16,071 nucleotides of DNA, from NCBI GenBank assembly GCA_045600965.1, contig JAZRYW010000018.1:1-16071 (forward strand). The letters run 5' to 3'. Both the position numbers and the translations under genes were made by a program. Shown piece after piece: positions 1 to 7,518 of the stretch; the stretch's first letter is position 1, and each line of letters opens with the position of its first letter. Under the pieces are notes generated by a model. It did no database searches, had not been told where the DNA came from, and saw only the letters and a program-made list of their open reading frames with translations. Source of the DNA: RGIG6374 sp045600965 (GTDB taxonomy: Bacteria > Bacteroidota > Bacteroidia > Bacteroidales > UBA932).

Positions 1-118
1 TGGTAAAAGATTTATGAAGGATTGTTTATGGATTTTGAATGCGAAATGAAGGAGCGTAGCGGGCTACGTGACTGAATGACAAATTCAAAGGACGAAACAA
101 GACTCATAAAGATTACCA
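1..118. repeat. Imperfect foldback (inverted-repeat) element, ~118 bp
   Basis: The left half and the reverse complement of the right half align over almost their full length with small indels. The shared blocks, in order, are TGGTAA, TTTATGA, TTGTTT, TTTGAAT and CGTAGC. The apex is a 6-bp hairpin, CGTAGC (55-60) with GCTACG (63-68), around a 2-nt loop. The outer ends are TGGTAA at position 1 and TTACCA at 113-118. The window begins exactly at the left end, so the element may extend further left. It could be a MITE/REP-like mobile repeat or a structured RNA gene. I cannot assign it to a named family. The symmetry is read directly from the sequence; the function is unknown. Confidence 0.7.
28..75 (+). 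CDS. Possible 15-codon mini-ORF inside the foldback element
   Basis: ATG at 28-30 opens a reading frame encoding MDFECEMKERSGLRD and ending at TGA 73-75. The stop directly abuts the ATG of the next mini-ORF (TGAATG), an arrangement that would suit translational coupling. The apex hairpin of the foldback lies within codons 10-14. No domain can be assigned. It may be an accident of the repeat rather than a translated gene; conservation of the peptide across copies would decide. Confidence 0.2.
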   Translation: MDFECEMKERSGLRD

Positions 119-141
119 AGTTATTTTTTAAGAATGACTAA
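76..141 (+). CDS. Possible 21-codon mini-ORF, right half of the foldback and beyond
   Basis: ATG at 76-78 directly follows the stop of the preceding mini-ORF. The frame encodes a 21-residue basic peptide beginning MTNSKDETRLIK and ending FFKND, with TAA at 139-141. It continues about 20 bp past the right edge of the inverted repeat. The composition (lysine-rich, amphipathic-looking) is compatible with a real short peptide, but nothing identifies a function. Translation is unproven. Confidence 0.25.
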   Translation: MTNSKDETRLIKITKLFFKND

Positions 142-307
142 GTAAGCAGTAAAAAATGAGTTGGGAATTCTTCCGACAGGCTTCGCAATAAAGCAGGGGA
201 ATTGAATATTATGTCCTCGACAGGATTCCCTCGGAAGGATTGGAAAAGCGCAGTTCCAGAAAGAACACGAAGAGGCCATCATCCTCCATATACGGAGGCC
301 GGAGTGA
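142..307. other. Intergenic stretch with nested inverted repeats, no convincing gene
   Basis: An 11-bp inverted repeat with one mismatch, AATTCTTCCGA (166-176) and TCGGAAGGATT (231-241), encloses an inner pair, GGGAAT (197-202) with ATTCCC (225-230), and a small hairpin TCCT-CGAC-AGGA (214-225). CGACAGG also occurs as a direct repeat at 174-180 and 218-224. A further hairpin, CCTCC (283-287) with GGAGG (294-298), sits just past the stop of the minus-strand radical SAM gene but has no T-run. Read on the minus strand, the large structure is followed about 5-10 nt later by T6, so it could act as a loose terminator for the lysE-radical SAM unit. Confidence 0.4.
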
Positions 308-1066
308 TCATTTCCCCCTTACCTGCACGTTGAAGCCCTCGTCCACAAGAGGTTTGACGAGCGCCGACAGTTCTTCGGCCGTGAAAGCCTGTATTCCGTC
401 AAGGGGCGCGGGCCTGTCAACGGTATAGGCCATCACCTGACGGGGGCGCAGACGGCGGACTATCGACATCCAGCCCTGCAGGACTTCATCGGAGGATGAG
501 TCAAAGTCTTTCGTGCGGAGGAACATAGTCTGCAGGATGAATTTACCTTCGAAGGCCTCGAGCGCCGCAACGGTACGCTGAAGATCGTAGCCCGGTGAAG
601 GCAGGTTGATCTTTTCTGCCAGTTCCTGCGTGGGGGCATCCAGCTTAAGGATGGGGTTGTCCACCTTGAGCAGAGCTTGGGCAATCTGCGGGATATGCGC
701 CCTCGTGGCATTGGAGAGCACGGACACCTTGGCGCCGGGGAAGTATGTGTCCCTGAGGAACAGAGTGTCGTCCACGATTCTGGGAAAATCGGGATTGAGA
801 GTGGGCTCACCGTCACCGGAGAATGTTATGGAATCGATGACCTCGCCTTCCAGCATCATCTCGCAGAGTCTGTTCTCCAGAGCGGAACGGACGTCGGATG
901 CGGAAGGGATTGACTGGTCGTCTTTGCCGTCCCTGTTCCAACCGCATTCGCAATAGATGCAGTCGAAATTGCACAGCTTACCGTTTTCAGGCAGCAGGTT
1001 TATTCCGAGGGAACGGCCGAGCCGTCTGCTGGGAACAGGGCCGAAGACTATTTTTTCACGAAGCAT
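308..1066 (-). CDS. Radical SAM protein, COG0731 (Fe-S oxidoreductase/wyosine-synthase-like) family
   Basis: The 252-residue protein opens with FGPVPSRRLGRSLGINLLP, followed by the [4Fe-4S]-binding CX3CX2C motif (C32, C36, C39 in CNFDCIYC). A SAM-binding GGE-like stretch, SGDGEPTLN, lies at residues 83-91. This combination is typical of COG0731, whose archaeal relatives make wyosine precursors in tRNA-Phe. The bacterial members are mostly uncharacterised, so the substrate is unknown. An upstream in-frame TTG at 1087 would add seven residues. I prefer ATG 1064-1066 because GGAG lies 6 nt ahead of it and the conserved N-terminus begins immediately after. It lies 10 nt downstream of the LysE-family stop, so the two genes are very likely cotranscribed. 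Confidence 0.88.
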   Translation of the reverse strand: MLREKIVFGPVPSRRLGRSLGINLLPENGKLCNFDCIYCECGWNRDGKDDQSIPSASDVRSALENRLCEMMLEGEVIDSITFSGDGEPTLNPDFPRIVDDTLFLRDTYFPGAKVSVLSNATRAHIPQIAQALLKVDNPILKLDAPTQELAEKINLPSPGYDLQRTVAALEAFEGKFILQTMFLRTKDFDSSSDEVLQGWMSIVRRLRPRQVMAYTVDRPAPLDGIQAFTAEELSALVKPLVDEGFNVQVRGK

Positions 1067-1076
1067 ATCTCCATCC

Positions 1077-1712
1077 TCAAATGACAAGTCCCCGGATAAT
1101 GGCCAGAGCGCCGAGAATCATTATAATCAGTCCGCCCACCCTGCTGATCACATCAATGTATGACATCTTGAAACGTGATCCGAGCCTGCTGATAAGGCCT
1201 GTGACGAAAAACCACCAGCCGGCGGAGCCACTGGCCACGAAAAGGACGGTGAGAGGCATTCTCCACATCTGGCCGGAGAAATCGAGGTTCAACCCGACAA
1301 GTGATATGGCAGCGGCCATTATGACAAGTGCACCGGGATTGGCTATGGTCATTACGAATGAACGTCCAAGGTCACCGGCGCTTTCAAGCCGGCTCATCCC
1401 CACACCGGGCACTGTCTTTCTTGTCCTGGTACGGAATATGACGAAGCCGATAAGCAATATCACCAGTCCTCCGACAAAAAACACCAGGCCGGCATTGGAT
1501 TCTATGAAGGATGATATGAAGGAAAGTCCGAAGATGGAGACGGATGCGTAGAATGCATCGCCGCAGGTTCCGCCAAGGGCTGCCACATAGCCACGCCAGC
1601 GGCCTTTGCTGGCTGTGCGCTGGATTGCGAATATGGAAACAGGGCCCACCGGACAGGCGGCAAGAAGCCCGACAAGTATCGCCTTGAGTATTTCTGCCAG
1701 CATATTCTCCAT
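1077..1712 (-). CDS. LysE/RhtB-family transporter (amino-acid exporter-like)
   Basis: This is a 211-residue, strongly hydrophobic protein with about six membrane segments (roughly residues 5-25, 40-62, 72-93, 118-142, 152-175, 188-210). The family signature CPVGP is at 20-24, and NPGAL at 125-129 matches the second conserved asparagine-proline motif of LysE/RhtB proteins. Members export amino acids or related small molecules through the inner membrane, driven by ion gradients; the substrate cannot be read from sequence. It is the first gene of a two-gene unit with the radical SAM protein and is divergent from lnt. The next internal ATG (codon 4) is an equally possible start. Confidence 0.85.
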   Translation of the reverse strand: MENMLAEILKAILVGLLAACPVGPVSIFAIQRTASKGRWRGYVAALGGTCGDAFYASVSIFGLSFISSFIESNAGLVFFVGGLVILLIGFVIFRTRTRKTVPGVGMSRLESAGDLGRSFVMTIANPGALVIMAAAISLVGLNLDFSGQMWRMPLTVLFVASGSAGWWFFVTGLISRLGSRFKMSYIDVISRVGGLIIMILGALAIIRGLVI

Positions 1713-1720
1713 ATCATCTG

Positions 1721-1728
1721 CAAATATA
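1721..1728 (-). promoter_or_regulatory. Possible -7 box for the LysE-radical SAM unit
   Basis: On the minus strand this reads TATATTTG, an exact match to the Bacteroidota -7 consensus TAnnTTTG. No TTTG -33 box occurs 19-21 bp upstream. Transcription would begin almost at the annotated ATG, leaving a very short or absent leader. It is therefore only a candidate. Confidence 0.35.
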
Positions 1729-1777
1729 GCAAGGATTTACTAATTTTGCTCAGTATATAAGAATTCTAACTGGCCAT

Positions 1778-3400
1778 ATGAAAGAAAAAGATACCATCTC
1801 AGCGAAAGCGCGCACGGCTGCGCTTCTGCTTCTATGCGGATCTGCAATGCTGTCGGCAACATTCCTTCTCCCCCACACAGGCCTGCTCGCGCTGTTTGCC
1901 CTGGTGCCCCTTTTCATCGCCGAAAGGATGCTCACTCAGTACGGCATACGCCACAGCTGGTGGTATCATTACGGATTCTTCCTTGTCTTCAACATACTCA
2001 CCACTTTCTGGATATGGAACATCTCCCCGGCAGGAGCGGTGGCTGCCATTGCACTCAACGCTCTTCAGATGTCGGTGATATTCAGTATCTTCCGCTGGAG
2101 CAGAAGACGTCTGGGAGGCATCCTGCCCTATCTCCTTCTGACCTTCCTGTGGATGGCTTGGGAACGGGTGTACTGCAATGTCGAGATATCCTGGCCCTGG
2201 TTGCAGCTCGGAAACGCGTTCGCCGGGTCCACCGGGCTTGTGCAATGGTATGAGATAACCGGAGTGTTGGGAGGCTCTTTATGGATCTTCGCATCCAATC
2301 TTCTTTTCTATGCATTGTTCGAGTATGTCCGCACACGTAGGGACGCCCCCCTCTTCAAACGTCATACCGGCGCTCTTACAATCGGCTGGGCCACCGTCCT
2401 GCTGATTCCGCTGGCCTTCTCCATTGTCCGTTTCAAGACATACCGGGAGACGGACGACCCGCGTGAGGTCGTTGTCATACAGCCTAACATTGACCCGGTG
2501 AACGGCAAGTACGGGGGTGTCGAGCAGGGACGTCTCGATGACGATCTTCTCCGTCAGGCCGGGGAACTGACCACCGACCTGACTTCCCTGGTTGTCACGC
2601 CGGAGACATTCACATACGACATCGACCTTGACAGGCCGATGGAGAATCTCTCCTTTTCAAAATACTACGGCTTCACGAAACGTCACCCTCACGCAGGGTT
2701 CCTGGCAGGAGCGCTTGCATACCGCATATTCCGTCAGGCCGAAAAACCGTCAGAGGCCGCAAAGGCGGGCAACGGCTTCTGGTACGAGACATACAATACA
2801 GCACTGATGCTGGACGCTTCAGGAAATACAGGCACCTCATACAAGTCCAAGCTCGTGCCCGGTGTGGAGATAATTCCGTACGAGAAATACGTGCCCTGGC
2901 TTGGAAAGCTGGTGGGACGTTTCGGAGGCTCGACCTCCAGTTATGCCCGTGAGAAGGACGGAATGTCAGTGCTCGAAACCGCAGACGGCACAAAGTTATG
3001 CGTCCCGATATGCTACGAATCGGTCTACAGCGACTACTGCAGGCAGGCCGTCTCCCGCGGCGCCCAGTTGATTGCGGTCATAACGAACGATGGCTGGTGG
3101 GGTGATACGCCTGGGCATATCCAGCATTTCAATTATGCGAAACTCAGGGCCATAGAGACACGCAGGGATGTCATACACTGTGCCAACAACGGAACGAGCG
3201 CACTTATCGACCAGAAAGGAGGCTGCACTTTCAAGACCGACTACTGGACAAAAGTGGCTTTTGTTGGAAACGTCAACGTCAACGACACGATGACGTTCTT
3301 CGTCCAGCACGGGGACATAATCGGAAGGCTGAGCTGCTTTATTTCCCTGCTTCTTCTGCTGGCTTGTCTTGTACTGCCGCTTTCCTCTCGGGGTAGGTGA
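1778..3400 (+). CDS. lnt: Apolipoprotein N-acyltransferase
   Basis: Lnt transfers an acyl chain from phospholipid to the N-terminal cysteine of diacylated lipoproteins in the inner membrane. The 540-residue protein has a multi-pass N-terminal region (hydrophobic segments about 13-50, 62-106, 115-128, 160-183, 198-216), then a periplasmic nitrilase-fold domain, and a last membrane helix (517-534). The catalytic triad is visible: E276 in VVTPE, K356 in YKSKLVP (K358 is the alternative) and C412 in PICYES. E364 in the VPGVE segment fits the conserved loop glutamate. Length is slightly above the roughly 510 residues of the E. coli enzyme. The last 62 bp overlap the 3' end of the opposing HD-phosphodiesterase gene. 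No clear promoter was found; only a loose TTTG/TAAC pair precedes the ATG. Confidence 0.93.
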   Translation: MKEKDTISAKARTAALLLLCGSAMLSATFLLPHTGLLALFALVPLFIAERMLTQYGIRHSWWYHYGFFLVFNILTTFWIWNISPAGAVAAIALNALQMSVIFSIFRWSRRRLGGILPYLLLTFLWMAWERVYCNVEISWPWLQLGNAFAGSTGLVQWYEITGVLGGSLWIFASNLLFYALFEYVRTRRDAPLFKRHTGALTIGWATVLLIPLAFSIVRFKTYRETDDPREVVVIQPNIDPVNGKYGGVEQGRLDDDLLRQAGELTTDLTSLVVTPETFTYDIDLDRPMENLSFSKYYGFTKRHPHAGFLAGALAYRIFRQAEKPSEAAKAGNGFWYETYNTALMLDASGNTGTSYKSKLVPGVEIIPYEKYVPWLGKLVGRFGGSTSSYAREKDGMSVLETADGTKLCVPICYESVYSDYCRQAVSRGAQLIAVITNDGWWGDTPGHIQHFNYAKLRAIETRRDVIHCANNGTSALIDQKGGCTFKTDYWTKVAFVGNVNVNDTMTFFVQHGDIIGRLSCFISLLLLLACLVLPLSSRGR

Positions 3401-5411
3401 TCCTTGCGTGATACATCTGTCGCAGCTCGCGCTTGAAGCACTCCTTCACCATACCTGTTTCAGCTATGGTGATGTCCGATTCGTCAAACTGCCCTTCTGA
3501 AACCTTGTCGGAAACAATTTTCTCCACAAGTTCGGATATGGTGTCAGACGTGTACTCCTTGAGAGTCCTCGCCGCAGCCTCGATACTGTCCGCCATCATC
3601 ACTACAGTCTGTTCCTTCGTCACGGGAAGGCTGCCGTGATAGGTGAACGGAGCCGTCTGGGAAGGATCCCCGCCCTCATTGCAATATCGGTTATAGAAGA
3701 ACATTGTCTTGGACGTACCGTGGTGGCAGGATATGAAATCCGTTATCATACCCGGCAGACCGTACCGGCGGGCCATTGCGATGCCGTCATCCACGTGCGC
3801 GATAATGTCGTGCGCGCTCTGCAGCGAAGTCATTCCATCGTGATAGATCACCCCGGGGGTCTGGTTCTCGATGAAGCATTGGGGGTTGTTGGTCTTGCCT
3901 ACATCGTGGTAGAGAGCGCCGGCCCTTGAGAGAACTTCATCCGCGCCTATGCAGCGTGCTGCAGCCTCAGCCAGGCTCGCCACGCTGAGAGAGTGCTGGA
4001 ACGAACCGGGCGCCTTGCGGCTCAACTCCTGGAGGAGAGGGTTCCCGGTGTCTGAAAGGTCACGCAGACGCGCCGTGGAGACGAGACCGAACACTTTTTC
4101 AAACAGGAAAACCAGAGTGAGAAAAGCCGGGACAAGCACGGCGTGTACCGCCATCTGGCCGTACCCCACAACAGAGCCGTAAAAGGCTCCCTTCTGAATG
4201 AAGTTGTATGCTATGACCACTATTGCAAGCGTCAGCATAACGAACAATGCCAGCACGAACTGCTGCCAGCGTCTGCTGAAACTGCGGAACATCAATATGG
4301 AAACGGCTCCCGCCGAGGCGTTCACAATGAAAAGCTGCAGTCCGTTTGCCGGAATCAGAAGCAGAGGAAGAAGCATCGTCAGGTAAACGCAGAATGCCGT
4401 ACGCCGGCGGAAGAACGACACCAGATAAAGAGCGAACACCGAATAAGGCACCATCAGGAACCATTCGGGCCAGTGCCTGTAGAACATTACGGTCAAGGCG
4501 AAGGCCAGGGTGAAGATCATAAGTATGAATGCATATTTCCTGGGGCTGCTGAATATAGCCGGTTCACAGAAGAGCAGGCCCAGGAACAGGAGAGAGAGAA
4601 TCACGGCGGAAAGGATTATCTGTCCCAGGACAAGCAGCGCGAACGAGCCGCTGAATCCGTAGTTCTTTTCATACTCCGCCTTGTAGGAATCGAGCAGCCT
4701 TGCTATGTCATCAGTTATGGTCTGTCCGTAATTCACCACCAGCTGACCGGCATACATAACGCCTCTGGTCTGGGATATGTCATTGACGGCATTCCTGTGG
4801 AACAGTTCCGTCATCTTCTCGTCATAGTTCACGTTGGGGACCAGGTATTCGTTGATGTTCAATGACTTGAACAGGCTGTCAGCGACTGCCGGAGGAAAAG
4901 CTCCGGAGAGCCGTGTCCTGATGTAAAGGCCTGCCCTGTCCACATTGTAGAGTTCTGCCGAAGCCATCGGGCGTGTCTTCTTGCCGTCCTGCACCATTAT
5001 AACGTCTTCGTCAGAGTCATTACCCTCGAAGGTGGAAACCAGACCGCTTGAATAGATATGGTCGAGAGCAGAAAGGACTATGCCGGTAGCCATACCGGAT
5101 TCGGGCAGGGAGTCAACGTTCTGCCTGGCGGTGCTGAACGAGGCCAGAATCGAGGCCACCTTGGAGTTATCAGCAGTGTAATATCTGACGACATCGGCCG
5201 CCGCCTTTGCCTTCTCCGCAAGAAAGTCATCCTCGGGTTTCAATATCGGGAAATCGAAAGGTGCGAACAGTGTCTCGTGAAGCCACGCCTTGCCTTCCTG
5301 ATAGTCATAGGGGAATCTGCCCACCTTCGGGAAAAAGACAGCCATCACGGCAAGGACAGTCAGGAACGCCACGTAAAGCCTGATATCGTGTAAATTCGGT
5401 TTATTGTACAT
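3339..5411 (-). CDS. 7TM-HD cyclic-dinucleotide phosphodiesterase (PgpH-like)
   Basis: The 690-residue membrane protein has the architecture of PgpH/7TMR-HD proteins: a first membrane helix (about 11-28), a large extracytoplasmic domain (about 30-250), seven clustered membrane segments (about 255-440) and a cytoplasmic HD domain (about 460-670). HD-domain metal ligands are visible: H473 in SFQHSLSVA, H502-D503 in YHDVGKTNNP, H539 in IIAHVDD, H563/H564 in SCHHGT and D608 in MADSIEAA. Characterised PgpH enzymes hydrolyse c-di-AMP; this substrate is inferred here. The frame stays open up to 5543 through a GTG, but that would run across the gyrB promoter and start codon. The ATG at 5409-5411 gives the expected short cytoplasmic N-terminus. 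Divergent from gyrB, convergent and overlapping with lnt. Confidence 0.9.
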   Translation of the reverse strand: MYNKPNLHDIRLYVAFLTVLAVMAVFFPKVGRFPYDYQEGKAWLHETLFAPFDFPILKPEDDFLAEKAKAAADVVRYYTADNSKVASILASFSTARQNVDSLPESGMATGIVLSALDHIYSSGLVSTFEGNDSDEDVIMVQDGKKTRPMASAELYNVDRAGLYIRTRLSGAFPPAVADSLFKSLNINEYLVPNVNYDEKMTELFHRNAVNDISQTRGVMYAGQLVVNYGQTITDDIARLLDSYKAEYEKNYGFSGSFALLVLGQIILSAVILSLLFLGLLFCEPAIFSSPRKYAFILMIFTLAFALTVMFYRHWPEWFLMVPYSVFALYLVSFFRRRTAFCVYLTMLLPLLLIPANGLQLFIVNASAGAVSILMFRSFSRRWQQFVLALFVMLTLAIVVIAYNFIQKGAFYGSVVGYGQMAVHAVLVPAFLTLVFLFEKVFGLVSTARLRDLSDTGNPLLQELSRKAPGSFQHSLSVASLAEAAARCIGADEVLSRAGALYHDVGKTNNPQCFIENQTPGVIYHDGMTSLQSAHDIIAHVDDGIAMARRYGLPGMITDFISCHHGTSKTMFFYNRYCNEGGDPSQTAPFTYHGSLPVTKEQTVVMMADSIEAAARTLKEYTSDTISELVEKIVSDKVSEGQFDESDITIAETGMVKECFKRELRQMYHARITYPERKAAVQDKPAEEAGK

Positions 5412-5430
5412 AATCGTTATTGTGAGTGTG

Positions 5431-5438
5431 TAAAGATA
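5431..5438 (-). promoter_or_regulatory. Weak -7-like box for the HD-phosphodiesterase gene
   Basis: On the minus strand this reads TATCTTTA, one base off the TAnnTTTG consensus and about 20 nt ahead of the chosen ATG. No good TTTG -33 box stands at the right distance; only a T-rich stretch does. Included because the gene must start in this 100-bp divergent gap. Confidence 0.3.
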
Positions 5439-5444
5439 GACATT

Positions 5445-5476
5445 TTTGGGTAATTCGGTAAAAATAGTTACCTTTG
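5445..5476 (+). promoter_or_regulatory. gyrB promoter, Bacteroidota sigma-70 type
   Basis: The -33 box TTTG (5445-5448) and -7 box TACCTTTG (5469-5476) are separated by 20 bp, matching the known TTTG-N19/21-TAnnTTTG consensus exactly. The predicted transcript start near 5482-5485 leaves a leader of about 30 nt before ATG 5516. It also rules out the upstream in-frame ATG at 5474, which falls inside the -7 box. Confidence 0.8.
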
Positions 5477-5497
5477 TACATATATATAATATATGTA
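5477..5497 (+). promoter_or_regulatory. AT-only-core inverted repeat at the gyrB transcript start
   Basis: Perfect 9-bp arms TACATATAT (5477-5485) and ATATATGTA (5489-5497) flank a 3-bp centre, directly after the -7 box and over the predicted transcription start. It could be an operator, a supercoiling-sensitive easily melted segment, or a weak 5' hairpin. The arms are seen directly; the role is inference. Confidence 0.45.
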
Positions 5498-5515
5498 AAG
5501 ACTTATACGACCATA

Positions 5516-7507
5516 ATGAATCAAGAAGAAACCATACAGTCACAGCAGGGTTATACGGCAGACAGTATCCAGGTCCTCGAAGGCCTGGAAGCGGTGCGCA
5601 AGCGTCCTTCGATGTATATCGGAGACATCAGTGAAAGAGGCCTCCATCACCTCGTTTATGAAGTGGTGGACAACTCCATCGACGAGGCCCTCGCCGGCTT
5701 CTGCGACAACATACGGGTAGTCATCAACCCGGACAACTCCATAACCGTAAGGGACAACGGGCGAGGCATTCCCACCGGAATGCACGAGAAGGAGCTCCGT
5801 TCCGCCCTTGAAGTGGTGCTTACCGTGCTTCACGCCGGAGGAAAGTTCAGCAAGGACAGCTACAAGGTCTCAGGAGGGCTTCACGGTGTGGGTGTTTCCT
5901 GCGTCAACGCACTTTCAGACTATCTTCGCGCAGAGATTCATCGCGAAGGGAAGATTTTCGTTCAGGAATACAGCCAGGGCAAGCCGCTCGGTCCTGTAAC
6001 GGTCACCGGCCAGACCGATGACACGGGTACAATCATCACTTTCCATCCCGACGCAACCATCTTCACGGCCACAGACTGCGTATACAACTATCAGACTCTC
6101 GCCAACCGCCTTCGCGAGCTCGCATACCTCAACAAGGGCATCAAGCTCACCCTGATCGACGAACGTGAAGGAGACAGGACCGTATATGACGAGGACGGGA
6201 TAGAGCACACCGTAAAGCGTGAAGACATATTCTTCTCTGAAAAGGGCCTGAGGGAGTTCGTGGAATATCTCGACGGCAACCGCCAGCGGCTGACCGAAGA
6301 GCCCATCTATCTGGAGACCGACAAGATCATCCCCATTGAGATGGCGATGCAATACAACACCGACTTCAATGAGAACATACATTCGTATGTCAACAATATC
6401 AACACCATCGAAGGCGGAACTCATCTTATCGGCTTCCGAGCCGGTCTGACCAGCACCCTGAAGTCCTATGCCGAAAAGAACGGATTCCTTGCAAAAGCAA
6501 AGGTCGAGATAGACCCCGCCGACTTCCGCGAAGGCCTTACAGCCGTCATTTCGGTAAAGGTGGCCGAGCCTCAGTTCGAAGGACAGACCAAGACTAAACT
6601 CGGCAACACCGAAGTCCGTGGCGCAGTCCAGAGCGCTGTAAGCGCCGCCCTCGAACAGTTCCTGGAAGAGAATCCCAAGGATGCGAAGGTCATCATCGAC
6701 AAGGTTATTCTTGCAGCACAGGCGCGCCAGGCCGCCCGCAAGGCGCGTGAACTCGTTCAGCGCAAAACCGTGATGTCAGGATCAGGCCTTCCCGGAAAGT
6801 TGGCCGACTGTTCCGACCGCGACCCTGAAAAGTGCGAACTTTTCCTTGTCGAGGGTGATTCCGCAGGTGGAACCGCAAAACAGGGCCGCGACAGGATGTT
6901 CCAGGCGATCCTGCCTTTGCGAGGCAAGATCCTCAACGTCGAAAAGGCGATGGAGCACCGCGCTTTCGAAAGTCAGGAAATACGCAACATCTACACCGCT
7001 CTCGGTGTCACCATAGGCACGGAAGAAGACAGCAAGGCTCTGAACCTCAGCAAACTCCGTTATCACAAAGTCATAATAATGACCGATGCCGATGTCGACG
7101 GAAGCCACATATCGACACTCATACTGACCTTCTTCTTCCGCTATATGCCCGACCTGATCAAGCAGGGCTATGTATATATCGCCACCCCTCCCCTCTTCCG
7201 CGTGAAGAAAGGAGCAAGGGAAGTATATTGCTGGACTGAAGAGGAACGCAGCGCCGCCATACGCGAAATGGCCGCAGGCGGAAAGGAATCAAGCGTCAAC
7301 GTACAGAGATACAAAGGTCTTGGTGAAATGAGCGAAGAACAGCTGTGGAGCACCACAATGGACCCCAGCAGACGTCTGCTTCGCAGGGTCTACATCGAAA
7401 ACGCGATCGAGGCTGACAGGATATTCTCAATGCTTATGGGCGATGACGTTCCGCCCCGCAGGGAATTCATCGAGCAGAATGCAACCTACGCGAACATCGA
7501 CGCATAG
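5516..7507 (+). CDS. gyrB: DNA gyrase subunit B
   Basis: GyrB supplies the ATPase that drives negative supercoiling with GyrA. The 663-residue protein shows the GHKL ATPase domain with catalytic E49 and N53 (EVVDNSIDEA), DNGRGIP at 80-86 and the glycine-rich ATP lid around 118-126. The transducer has the gamma-phosphate-sensing Q357-T-K359. The TOPRIM domain carries E446 in LVEGDSAGG and the metal-binding D524/D526/D528 in TDADVDGS. The tail has QRYKGLGEM (597-605) and the QLWSTTMDP motif. The long insert of E. coli GyrB is absent, as usual outside Proteobacteria. ParE is the main alternative, but the C-terminal QRYKGLGEM...TTMDP region and the length favour GyrB. It starts at ATG 5516, 30-odd nt behind a consensus promoter. 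Confidence 0.95.
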   Translation: MNQEETIQSQQGYTADSIQVLEGLEAVRKRPSMYIGDISERGLHHLVYEVVDNSIDEALAGFCDNIRVVINPDNSITVRDNGRGIPTGMHEKELRSALEVVLTVLHAGGKFSKDSYKVSGGLHGVGVSCVNALSDYLRAEIHREGKIFVQEYSQGKPLGPVTVTGQTDDTGTIITFHPDATIFTATDCVYNYQTLANRLRELAYLNKGIKLTLIDEREGDRTVYDEDGIEHTVKREDIFFSEKGLREFVEYLDGNRQRLTEEPIYLETDKIIPIEMAMQYNTDFNENIHSYVNNINTIEGGTHLIGFRAGLTSTLKSYAEKNGFLAKAKVEIDPADFREGLTAVISVKVAEPQFEGQTKTKLGNTEVRGAVQSAVSAALEQFLEENPKDAKVIIDKVILAAQARQAARKARELVQRKTVMSGSGLPGKLADCSDRDPEKCELFLVEGDSAGGTAKQGRDRMFQAILPLRGKILNVEKAMEHRAFESQEIRNIYTALGVTIGTEEDSKALNLSKLRYHKVIIMTDADVDGSHISTLILTFFFRYMPDLIKQGYVYIATPPLFRVKKGAREVYCWTEEERSAAIREMAAGGKESSVNVQRYKGLGEMSEEQLWSTTMDPSRRLLRRVYIENAIEADRIFSMLMGDDVPPRREFIEQNATYANIDA

Positions 7508-7518
7508 AAGCAGTCAGC

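Noticed and set aside
209..289. 26-codon minus-strand ORF just after the radical SAM stop
   Set aside because: Well placed, but too short and without any supporting signal; it coincides with the inverted repeats, so coding potential cannot be judged.
283..298. CCTCC/GGAGG hairpin as terminator of the lysE-radical SAM unit
   Set aside because: The stem is only 5 bp and no T-run follows on the minus strand.
211..324. 37-codon plus-strand frame starting ATG 211
   Set aside because: It overlaps the end of the radical SAM gene antisense, with no promoter, RBS or recognisable sequence.
898..1551. 217-codon plus-strand frame across the radical SAM and LysE genes
   Set aside because: Antisense shadow of two conserved genes, rich in Arg/Pro/Thr, no domain.
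4143..4865. 240-codon plus-strand frame antisense to the HD phosphodiesterase gene
   Set aside because: Composition (His/Gln/Glu-rich, no domain) is that of an antisense shadow; the opposite strand has a clear conserved protein.
5474..5515. In-frame ATG 14 codons upstream of the chosen gyrB start
   Set aside because: It lies within the -7 promoter box, so it would not be in the mRNA, and the added residues do not match GyrB.
5412..5543. 44-residue N-terminal extension of the HD phosphodiesterase (GTG start)
   Set aside because: It would cross the gyrB promoter and start codon and add sequence unlike a signal or membrane anchor; ATG 5409-5411 fits the family.
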